From Pelagadaptatus aseana (GTDB lineage: Bacteria > Pseudomonadota > Gammaproteobacteria > Pseudomonadales > Cellvibrionaceae), in assembly GCA_040365065.1 (NCBI GenBank), contig BAABNI010000001.1, positions 1 through 64,000 of the forward strand: DNA of 64,000 bases, written 5' to 3'. The position numbers were made by a program, and so were the translations under genes. Under the pieces are notes generated by a model. It was not told where the DNA came from. It searched no databases and worked only from the letters and a program-made list of their open reading frames with translations. The first letter of the stretch is position 1; each line of letters opens with the position of its first letter. Of this stretch, positions 51,755 through 59,114 are shown piece by piece.

Positions 51755-52696
51755 CTACGACTCACTTGTCAAAGCTGTCTCTATGGCAAACCACTGGGCA
51801 ATTTCCGCATTCACAACCGCGGGTTGCTCGCGGTGTAAAAAGTGGCCGGCGTTATCAACCAGCCCCCATTGATACTGGGCGGCTGGCGTAAACAGATCCG
51901 CGGCCCGGGGCAGCATTTCCCGGCGCATGTCCTGTTGCCCGCAAAGCACCCGGGTTGGTACCGGTATCGGGTTGTTCAAACGCTGGAAGACATCGGCCAG
52001 CTCCGGGTCGCGATAAGCGCTCTGGATGGCGGCCCGATAGTAGGCCAGCGTATCTTCAATGCCGCTCCCCTGCAGCATGGCCGCAATCACTTGATCCACA
52101 TGGTCGCCATCTTTGAAATCCGGCGACCAGAGCCGCCACAGGAAAGACAGAAACCCGCCTCGCGTCCAGCGAATCAATTTCTCCGGCAGCCAGGGCAACT
52201 GAAATAAGAACCAGTGGAATGAGCGAATGCAGTGCCGCGGGGATCGCTTCAGGGTTCGATTGATCTCGGCCGGGTGCGGCACGGCCAACACCATGGCTCG
52301 ACGCACCTTGTCCGGAAAGGCGCCCAGAATGCCGTAGCTGATGGCAGCGCCCCAATCCTGCCCGACCAGCAATACCGGCTCACCCTGATTCAGCTCATCA
52401 ATCAAAGCCACCATATCCCGGGCCAGCGTGGCTCGATCAAAGTAACTTGCCGGGCCGGTTGTGGTCGGTGCATAGCCCCGGGTAAAGGGCACGATCACGC
52501 GGTAACCGGATTGCGCCAGAAAGCGAATCTGATGCTCCCAGGAATAGGCATTATCCGGATAGCCATGCAGCAGCAACACCATGGGCCCGGTACCGGCTTC
52601 CAGATAGCAGTAATCCGCATCGTTGAGACGGATGAATTTGTGCTCGGCGTAATCGATGTTTTTTATGCCGGTACGGCTTTGCTTTGTGTCATTCAC
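51755..52696 (-). CDS. Alpha/beta hydrolase, epoxide-hydrolase/haloalkane-dehalogenase-like
   Basis: 313 residues, no signal peptide. The oxyanion motif HGYPD (44-48) and nucleophile elbow VGQDWGAA (D114) show an Asp nucleophile, as in epoxide hydrolases and dehalogenases. The cap region is about 140-235 and the catalytic His is in NAGHFLHREQP. HGYPDNAYSWEHQIRFLAQSGYRVIVPFTRGY is the usual N-terminal pattern. The conserved cap Tyr pair of epoxide hydrolases is not certain here. It could act on epoxides formed from lipids or on halogenated compounds. Monocistronic. Confidence 0.9.
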   Translation of the reverse strand: MNDTKQSRTGIKNIDYAEHKFIRLNDADYCYLEAGTGPMVLLLHGYPDNAYSWEHQIRFLAQSGYRVIVPFTRGYAPTTTGPASYFDRATLARDMVALIDELNQGEPVLLVGQDWGAAISYGILGAFPDKVRRAMVLAVPHPAEINRTLKRSPRHCIRSFHWFLFQLPWLPEKLIRWTRGGFLSFLWRLWSPDFKDGDHVDQVIAAMLQGSGIEDTLAYYRAAIQSAYRDPELADVFQRLNNPIPVPTRVLCGQQDMRREMLPRAADLFTPAAQYQWGLVDNAGHFLHREQPAVVNAEIAQWFAIETALTSES

Positions 52697-52892
52697 GGAT
52701 TGTTATCCCACCCCACCCAAGACTCTGGCAAGAGAGTAACAACAAGCTCACGACAAAAATTATCAACTTGGTTACCTTTAACCAGAATAGTTTTTGACCT
52801 ACAGATTGGACCCGAACTGATGAACCCCAGCAACGGACTGACACAACTGGCAGACTTCTATCATCAGCCTTGTTACTGAACTCGATGCGGCC

Positions 52893-54158
52893 CTAGCCCG
52901 CCAGCGCCCGAATTGAGGACTCCAGCGGTTGACCACCGAAATCGGCCCGGGCAGTTTCATCAAAGTCATGCACTTCCGCCACCACCCCGGCTGGATCGCT
53001 GAACACCACCGACACCGACAGCGTCTCCAGCTTGTTCAGAATCACCTGATTGGTTCTCAAGCGGGCCGAAAACGCGCTGTCGACAATCAGAATCTTAAAA
53101 TGAATTTCGTCGGCGATTTCACCCAGATCGGCCAAATCATCCAGAAACAGCAAATCAAAATTATGTTTGACCGTTTTCAGCAGCGATTTGAAATTGCCCG
53201 GGGACTGGGTCAACACCACCAGCGCCGATAATGGCTGGGCATCCAGCCCAATGATCTGATTGCGCCCCTTGGCCTTGGCTTCATACAGGGCCGCATCCGC
53301 AGCACTGAGGATGGGTTTAAGACTGGTTAAGCGGCTCTGCTGATTGCTGAAGATGCCAACACTGATGGTGACGCAATCGGCCACCTCTGACGCTTTGTGC
53401 GGTATCGCCAGTGCCGCGACATTGCGGCAGATTCGCTGGGCAACCACTCTGGCACTCTCCAGATCGGTATTGGACAGAAACAGGGCGAACTCTTCACCAC
53501 CGTAGCGACAAACCACATCACCGTCATGGCGGGCGCTTTGCATAATGGCTTTGGCCACCTGCTTGAGGCATTCGTCGCCGATAAGATGGCCGTAGGTGTC
53601 GTTGTACTTTTTAAAGTAATCGATGTCGATCAGAATGGCCGAGTGATTTTCCGGTGTGCCACTCAGATATTCATCGGCACGATCACTGAAGTACTCGCGA
53701 TTAAAGCAACCGGTCAGACCGTCTCTGGCTGACAGGGTTTGCAGATCCTGATACTCATGCAGCAAGCGGCGATGCATTTTGACTATGCGCATAAACGCCT
53801 TGATTTTGGCACGCAGCACACCGTAAGAGATGGGTTTGATGAGGTAGTCATCGCAACCGGAATCAATACCTTTTTCGTAGCTTTCATCACTGGCATTACT
53901 GGTCAGCATGACGATGGGAACCCACTGACTATCGAGACGACTGCGAATGATTCTGGCGGTTTCAAAGCCGTTGATCCCCGGCATTTCCACATCGAGGAAA
54001 ATCATATCAACGCTGTGTTGATCCAGATACTGCAGCCCCTCTTCACCGCTGGAGCTGAACACCAGAGTATACCCCAGACTGGCCAGCCCCTTTTCCATGG
54101 TGCGCTGAACCGTGCTGCTGTCTTCTATGATAAGGATGGTCATCTGGCGGGCAGACAT
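52893..54158 (-). CDS. Response regulator with GGDEF output and C-terminal receiver-like domain
   Basis: 421 residues. The N-terminal receiver (about 7-118) has the acidic pair E12-D13, phosphoacceptor D56 (MIFLDVEMPG), Thr (MLTSN) and K108 (YLIKPI). The GGDEF domain (about 140-300) has the active motif GGEEF at 220-224. The stretch before it, RHDGDVVCRY, has its Arg one residue too far for a canonical RxxD inhibitory site, so feedback control may be lost. A third domain (about 305-421, ALVVLTQSPGNFKSLLKTVKHNFDLLFLDDLADLGEI) resembles a degenerate receiver. Phosphorylation should drive c-di-GMP synthesis. The cognate kinase is not nearby. Confidence 0.92.
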   Translation of the reverse strand: MSARQMTILIIEDSSTVQRTMEKGLASLGYTLVFSSSGEEGLQYLDQHSVDMIFLDVEMPGINGFETARIIRSRLDSQWVPIVMLTSNASDESYEKGIDSGCDDYLIKPISYGVLRAKIKAFMRIVKMHRRLLHEYQDLQTLSARDGLTGCFNREYFSDRADEYLSGTPENHSAILIDIDYFKKYNDTYGHLIGDECLKQVAKAIMQSARHDGDVVCRYGGEEFALFLSNTDLESARVVAQRICRNVAALAIPHKASEVADCVTISVGIFSNQQSRLTSLKPILSAADAALYEAKAKGRNQIIGLDAQPLSALVVLTQSPGNFKSLLKTVKHNFDLLFLDDLADLGEIADEIHFKILIVDSAFSARLRTNQVILNKLETLSVSVVFSDPAGVVAEVHDFDETARADFGGQPLESSIRALAG

Positions 54159-54293
54159 CGAATCAACCTGTCGTTTTATTTATTGTTATTAATTTCGACC
54201 AATTATGAATAGAAGCGACGCTTGCTTCAATTACAATAATCAAAATGATTTTCTGGTATAAGTAGATCTTCTGTTTTTTTGTAACTTACTTCT

Positions 54294-55091
54294 ATGCTGC
54301 GTGTCTTACTGGCAAACCTGTTATTACTGACTTCTCTGGGTCTTAACGCCAAAGAAGTCCTGACGGTTTTTACCGCAGATAACGGCGCCCCCAAGCACTA
54401 TCTGGACAGTGACGGCCAGGTAAAAGGCTATGCGGTGGATATAGCCAGAGAGGCCATCGAACGAGTGGGTCTCACTCCCCGGTTAGTTGCCCGTCCCTGG
54501 AAGCGGGCGCAACAGGAAGCCATGCTGGGGAAAGGCGTGATCACCGGTTTCTCCAGAACCCCAAGCCGAGAAGCCTATTATTTATTTACCGAGCCACTGT
54601 TCAGTGACCGGGTACTGTTGATTTACAATAGCCGTAACCCCATCACCTTTAACGCCTACAACGATCTGGCGGGGCTAAGAATAGGCATATCCAGAGGCAG
54701 CAACTACTCCGGCGAATTCAATCAGATGCGCCCACTGTTGATCATGGACGAGGACTCCAGCCATATTCAGCGGCTCAGAAAACTGTTGGCGGGCCGCTTG
54801 GACGGCGCCATTTTTTCTGGCGACATGTTCACCATTTTATTTAACGCCGATATGGCCGGGCTCAATGTCGACAACCTGATTCCGGCCGCAAAACCCATTT
54901 CAATCGACCCGAATCATCTGGGCATCCCCAACAACCTTCGCGGCTTCGACCCTGAGCATTTGAAGCGGCAACTGGATCAGGCCATTCAGGCCATGCATCA
55001 GGACGGCACCATCCAAAAATTCCGACAACACTACAGTCAGGCCCTCAATCAAAAGCTCGATTACCGAACCGCACCGCCGCTTAATGAATAA
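54294..55091 (+). CDS. Periplasmic solute-binding protein (SBP_bac_3 family)
   Basis: 265 residues. A signal peptide (about 1-19, LGLNAKE) precedes a bacterial solute-binding type-3 fold: LTVFTADNGAPKHYLDSDGQVKGYAVDIAREAIERVGLTP, TEPLFSDRVLLIYN, LAGLRIGISRGSNYS and the C-terminal hinge region. It would bind amino acids or similar small molecules. No ABC permease or ATPase adjoins it, so it may be a sensor subunit or serve a distant transporter. It diverges from the REC-GGDEF gene across 135 A+T-rich bases and shares orientation with a second binding protein. Confidence 0.85.
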   Translation: MLRVLLANLLLLTSLGLNAKEVLTVFTADNGAPKHYLDSDGQVKGYAVDIAREAIERVGLTPRLVARPWKRAQQEAMLGKGVITGFSRTPSREAYYLFTEPLFSDRVLLIYNSRNPITFNAYNDLAGLRIGISRGSNYSGEFNQMRPLLIMDEDSSHIQRLRKLLAGRLDGAIFSGDMFTILFNADMAGLNVDNLIPAAKPISIDPNHLGIPNNLRGFDPEHLKRQLDQAIQAMHQDGTIQKFRQHYSQALNQKLDYRTAPPLNE

Positions 55092-55145
55092 AGCGATTTA
55101 ACGACCATGGCGCTATAATTAACCAAATGGTTCAGGCATTTAATT

Positions 55146-55187
55146 ACCTGAGCAGACGCCACCTGACCTGACACCACCTGAGCAGAC
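55146..55187 (+). repeat. 12-bp direct repeat between two binding-protein genes
   Basis: ACCTGAGCAGAC occurs at 55146-55157 and again at 55176-55187 with ACCTGACCTGAC-type sequence between. It lies between the stop at 55091 and the start at 55218 and resembles the short tandem duplications seen at other gene ends in the window. Confidence 0.7.
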
Positions 55188-55217
55188 ATTGCCTGGGTAA
55201 CCAATGGAACCCCTTGA

Positions 55218-55931
55218 ATGCCCCTATTGAGAACCTTGTGTGCCCTGTTTGCCCTGAGCCTTGCTGCTCAGGCGCACGCCAGACCGATGGTGACGTTTAC
55301 CTGCCCAATCCCCAGCAGCCTGCCCCAGTGGCAGTCATTGACGGAAGTGTTTACCGAAGCATTTGATCGACTGGGCTATGATTTTGCCATGGTGTATCTG
55401 CACACCAAGCGCGAATTGTTCAGCCACAAAAACACCGACGATTACGATGGTTTGTGTGTGCGCCTGCAATCCTTCAATCAGGAAGCCGCTGATTACAACC
55501 TGCTGTTTATCAATGCCCCCGTGGGAGACCCCTACACCAGTCTGTGGCGCAACAAGGCATCCACCCCGGCGACAGATTCAGGTCAGCCCATCACCTTACA
55601 ACCAAACACTCAGGCCGGTTTTCTGCGGGGCAGCAGCCTGTCTGAAAAATACATCAACAGCTTTCCGGCAGTCACAGCGATTTCATTTTTACGCCCGGAT
55701 CAGGGACTGAAAACACTGGCGGCAGGCAGAATAGATTATTGGATCGGTTTTGGTTACACCTCAGATTATCTGGCGGCGAGATTGAATCTGGGTGATACCA
55801 TAGAAAAGGTTGCCGATATCCGGCAAGACTTTCTCTACCCCTTTCTCAACAAAAAACACGTGGAATTGAAACAACCACTGGAACAGGAAATCGACCGGAT
55901 CATGGCCGAGAGAGGCACCGTGATCCGGTAG
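55218..55931 (+). CDS. Exported solute-binding-like protein
   Basis: 237 residues. Signal peptide about 1-21 (ALSLAAQAHARP), then a type-3 solute-binding-like fold, more divergent than its neighbour: MVTFTCPIPSSLPQWQSLTEVFTEAFDRLGYDFAMVYLH, LRPDQGLKTLAAGRIDYWIGFGYTSDYLAARLN. A lone Cys pair (TCPIP, GLCVR) could form a disulfide. The protein lacks recognisable ligand-pocket motifs, so function is unsure. It follows the 54294 gene by 126 bp and converges with the PotD-like gene after 16 bp. Confidence 0.72.
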   Translation: MPLLRTLCALFALSLAAQAHARPMVTFTCPIPSSLPQWQSLTEVFTEAFDRLGYDFAMVYLHTKRELFSHKNTDDYDGLCVRLQSFNQEAADYNLLFINAPVGDPYTSLWRNKASTPATDSGQPITLQPNTQAGFLRGSSLSEKYINSFPAVTAISFLRPDQGLKTLAAGRIDYWIGFGYTSDYLAARLNLGDTIEKVADIRQDFLYPFLNKKHVELKQPLEQEIDRIMAERGTVIR

Positions 55932-55947
55932 ATCAGGGCAGCAGTAA

Positions 55948-57021
55948 TCAATTGGCGGCGGGCGCCTTGATGTCGTTGAAACGGGATTCCAGATCGCGCT
56001 TGTGACGTGACAGCATGGGACGCAGAATTTCTGATTTGGCCAGCGCCTGTTTCTCCGGGTAGATGGTTTTATTACTCAGGAACCGATCATCCAGCATGGC
56101 TTTGGCACCGTTATTGGTGGTGGCATAGTAGAGGTAATAGGCCAGCTGTGTGGCGTTCTCGGGCTCATTCAGGAATTTGATAAAGTCCCAGGCCGCCTGC
56201 TTGTTTTTGGACTTGGCAGACACCACCAGATAATCCACCCAGATGCTGCCGCCTTCTTTCGGCACCACGTATTTGATGCGCGTATCCAGGCGCTGCAGAG
56301 TCAGAGCACTGCCGCTGTACATCATGGCCGCGTGCAAATTACCGGAAATCAGCTTGGAGGTTGTCAGCGAATCCATCGGTGGGTGACTCTGATAATCAGC
56401 AAAATGATTCTCCAGCAAACCCAGCGCATCATCCATCTCGGCACTGCGTCGGGTATTAAGGGAATACTTTTTGGCCTTCAGAGCCATACCCAGAGTTTCG
56501 CGATAGGAATCGAGCACCGACACCTTGCCGCGCAAAGAGCTTGATGGCTGCAACAACTGCCCCCAACTGTTGATGGGGCGATCCACCAGATCACTGCGAT
56601 AGACAATACCCAGCGTCCCCCAGAAGTAAGGTACCGCGTACCACTCAGCCGCCTGATACGCCTGCCACCACTGTTTGTCGATCATGGACAACTCGCCGGT
56701 GTAGCCATCGGGCAAGGCCGCCAGCCAGCCCTTGCGCACAAACTTTTCCAGCACCAGACCGTTGAGAAGAATGATATCGAGGCCCTCACCGCGACTTTCG
56801 GTAATCATGCTGTCGCGCTGCTCGTTGGAAATATACTGCTGGGTGACAATATCGATTCCGGCCTGCTCTTCAAACTTCTCGACCAATTCCGGATCGATGT
56901 AGTCCTGCCAGCTCAAAAACTTGAGGGATTCGGCGGATGCCGCTGATGTAAAAAAAGTCAAAGACAGCGCCGTTGCAAACGAAGCTGCCAATAACATCGG
57001 TAGCTTTCGGGCAGCCTTCAT
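55948..57021 (-). CDS. Orphan PotD/PotF-like polyamine-binding protein
   Basis: 357 residues. Signal peptide about 1-30 (AASAESL) followed by SLKFLSWQDYIDPELVEKFEEQAGIDIV, the usual start of spermidine/putrescine binding proteins. Other PotD-like parts are NEQRDSMITESRGEGLDIILLNG, WYAVPYFWGTLGIVYRSDLV, VLDSYRETLGMALKAKKYSLN and WVDYLVVSAKSKNKQAAWDFIKFLNEPENATQLA. No potABC genes are next to it. Vibrio NspS is an orphan PotD-like protein that works with a c-di-GMP enzyme, so a sensory role is possible here too. Monocistronic and convergent with the 55218 gene. Confidence 0.9.
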   Translation of the reverse strand: MKAARKLPMLLAASFATALSLTFFTSAASAESLKFLSWQDYIDPELVEKFEEQAGIDIVTQQYISNEQRDSMITESRGEGLDIILLNGLVLEKFVRKGWLAALPDGYTGELSMIDKQWWQAYQAAEWYAVPYFWGTLGIVYRSDLVDRPINSWGQLLQPSSSLRGKVSVLDSYRETLGMALKAKKYSLNTRRSAEMDDALGLLENHFADYQSHPPMDSLTTSKLISGNLHAAMMYSGSALTLQRLDTRIKYVVPKEGGSIWVDYLVVSAKSKNKQAAWDFIKFLNEPENATQLAYYLYYATTNNGAKAMLDDRFLSNKTIYPEKQALAKSEILRPMLSRHKRDLESRFNDIKAPAAN

Positions 57022-57188
57022 GTCATTAACCTGTTTATTATTTTAGATATGATCGTTTTTTAACAAAAATGGCGACGTTGTGAAACCCCCTCCCCGGCCA
57101 AATGCCATTTAAATCTTTATTCCCCTGAGTCAACGACTTATCAGCCCTATGCAGTCACACCCGCAGGCAGCATAACCCCGGTTGAATA

Positions 57189-58181
57189 ATGCTAAGATCG
57201 CGTATGGATAAAAAACTGCAACACACGATTTGTCAGATCACCGGCGCCGAAGCCATCGGACGCGCGGAACAAATCCAACCCCTGTGGAGTAATTACGGCA
57301 GCCTGATGCGTCTGCGCATGACCGGAGGCGAGCTGCCATCGGTGATACTCAAACTCATTCAATTGCCCGATGGCGATCAGCACCCCAGAGGCTGGAACAC
57401 CAACCTTTCGCACCAACGCAAACTCAAATCCTATCAGGTGGAGGCCCACTGGTATCAACGCTACGCGCAACAGTGCGATCGACACTGCCCGGTGCCACAG
57501 TGCCTGAGTGTGCATGAGAGCGATCAGGAAACTTTTTTATTGCTGACGGATTTGCATCTGTCAGGTTTTACCCAAGTCAAAGAAAATGCCAGCATGGCAG
57601 ATATCCAGCAGTGTTTGAGCTGGTTGGCTTGGTTTCACGCCACCTTTATGGCAACTCCCCCAGAGGGGCTCTGGCACTGTGGCAGCTACTGGCATCTGGA
57701 TACCCGCCCCGATGAACTGGCAGCCCTGACGGATAAAGAACTGCAACAGGCCGCCAGCAAAATTGATCAAACCCTGAATCAGGCTCGCTTTCAAACTCTG
57801 ATTCACGGTGACGCCAAGCTCGCCAACTTTTGCTTTTCGGCAACCGCGGTGGCAGCAGTGGATTTTCAGTACGTTGGCGGCGGCTGCGGCATCAAAGACG
57901 TGGCCTACTTTCTGGGCAGCTGCCTGCACGAGGAGCAATGCGAGCAGCTGGAACAACCTCTGCTCAACTATTATTTTGAACAGCTGCATGAGGCTCTGGA
58001 GGTCAGACAACCGAAGCTGGATGCCACCGCTGTAGAGCGGGAATGGCGCTCACTGTTCGATGTGTCCTGGGCCGACTTTCATCGATTTTTAAAAGGCTGG
58101 AGCCCCGGGCACTGGAAGCTCAACAGCTACAGTGAAAAGCTCACCCGGCGCGTCATTGAACGCCTGACGTCAGCGCCGTGA
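57189..58181 (+). CDS. APH/ecdysteroid-kinase-like phosphotransferase
   Basis: About 330 residues (ATG 57189, or 325 from ATG 57204). The kinase-like C-lobe is plain: LIHGDAKLANFCF (H-G-D-x-K-x-x-N catalytic loop) and VAAVDFQYVGGGCGIKDVAYFLGS (D-F-Q in place of D-F-G, metal binding). VILKLIQLP near residue 48 supplies the ATP-site Lys. FLLLTDLHLSGFTQVKE is the hinge region. The C-lobe resembles ecdysteroid-kinase-like (EcK) families more than true aminoglycoside kinases. Substrate unknown, probably a small alcohol or choline-like molecule. It is 10 bp before an inositol-monophosphatase-like gene, suggesting a phosphate-ester cycle. Confidence 0.85.
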   Translation: MLRSRMDKKLQHTICQITGAEAIGRAEQIQPLWSNYGSLMRLRMTGGELPSVILKLIQLPDGDQHPRGWNTNLSHQRKLKSYQVEAHWYQRYAQQCDRHCPVPQCLSVHESDQETFLLLTDLHLSGFTQVKENASMADIQQCLSWLAWFHATFMATPPEGLWHCGSYWHLDTRPDELAALTDKELQQAASKIDQTLNQARFQTLIHGDAKLANFCFSATAVAAVDFQYVGGGCGIKDVAYFLGSCLHEEQCEQLEQPLLNYYFEQLHEALEVRQPKLDATAVEREWRSLFDVSWADFHRFLKGWSPGHWKLNSYSEKLTRRVIERLTSAP

Positions 58182-58191
58182 ACACATCCTT

Positions 58192-59103
58192 ATGATTCTG
58201 ACCCAGTCACAACTCAGCAGCCTGTGCCAGATTGCCGCAATCGCGGCAATGGAGGCGGGCGAGTACATTGCCAGTGTTGATCGGCAAACACTGATGACCG
58301 AGCACAAAAATACCGGCTCGAGCAAGGCCTCTCAAATCGTGACCGAGGTGGATCGCCACTGCGACCAGCTGATCCGACAACATTTGCTGCCCTCCTGTCG
58401 CCAGTTCGATCTGGGATTACTGACCGAAGAAAATCTCGACGCCTGCCAAGAAGGCATCCGCGACCGTTTTGAGGCAACCTATTTCTGGTGTGTTGATCCG
58501 CTGGACGGCACCTTGCCGTTTGTGCAGGGCCGAGCCGGCTACGCGGTCGCCATTGCTCTGGTCGCCAGAGACGGCAAGCCGGTTGTGGGCGTAGTCTACG
58601 ACCCGGTAACGGCCGATCTCTTTACCGCCATTGAGGGCCGTGGTATCGAAAAGAATGCAGAACCCATCCCCACTGCCCCCAAACATCTGGCAAGTACCCT
58701 GCACCTGTTTGCCGACAACAGTTTCAAGAGTCACAGCCATTACCCGCTGATCATGCGCCAAATGGCAAGCATTGCCCGTGATCTCGGCGCTGGCGAGATC
58801 AACCTTCACTGTGGCGCTGGCGCGGTACAAAATGCCTGCCAGATTCTGGATTACCCGCTGGCCTGTTATTTCAAGACAGCAAAACAACAGGAAGGTGGTG
58901 GCAGCTTGTGGGACTTTGCAGCCAGCGCCTGCCTGATCAACGAAGCCGGCGGCTGGGTGAGCAATATGGTCGGTCAGCCACTGGATCTGAATCGCCCCGA
59001 CTCAACCTTTATGAATCATCAGGGGGTGCTGTTTGCGTCCGATCAGGCTCTGGCACAAGCGATTATTGCCATGGCCAATGAACTGCCGGCCACTGAAACC
59101 TGA
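58192..59103 (+). CDS. Inositol-monophosphatase/CysQ-family phosphatase
   Basis: 303 residues. The metal-binding motifs are E79-E80 (LTEENLD), D102-P-L-D105-G-T (VDPLDGTLPF) and a C-terminal W-D in GSLWDFAASACLINEAGG. SSKASQIVTEVDRHCD matches the substrate loop. Such enzymes remove phosphate from inositol phosphate, 3'-phosphoadenosine or sugar phosphates with Mg and are Li-sensitive. I cannot tell which. The ATG at 58192 comes 10 bp after the kinase-like gene, so the two are one operon. It ends 11 bp before the convergent cytochrome gene, with a hairpin between. Confidence 0.9.
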   Translation: MILTQSQLSSLCQIAAIAAMEAGEYIASVDRQTLMTEHKNTGSSKASQIVTEVDRHCDQLIRQHLLPSCRQFDLGLLTEENLDACQEGIRDRFEATYFWCVDPLDGTLPFVQGRAGYAVAIALVARDGKPVVGVVYDPVTADLFTAIEGRGIEKNAEPIPTAPKHLASTLHLFADNSFKSHSHYPLIMRQMASIARDLGAGEINLHCGAGAVQNACQILDYPLACYFKTAKQQEGGGSLWDFAASACLINEAGGWVSNMVGQPLDLNRPDSTFMNHQGVLFASDQALAQAIIAMANELPATET

Positions 59104-59114
59104 TCAGAATAAAT

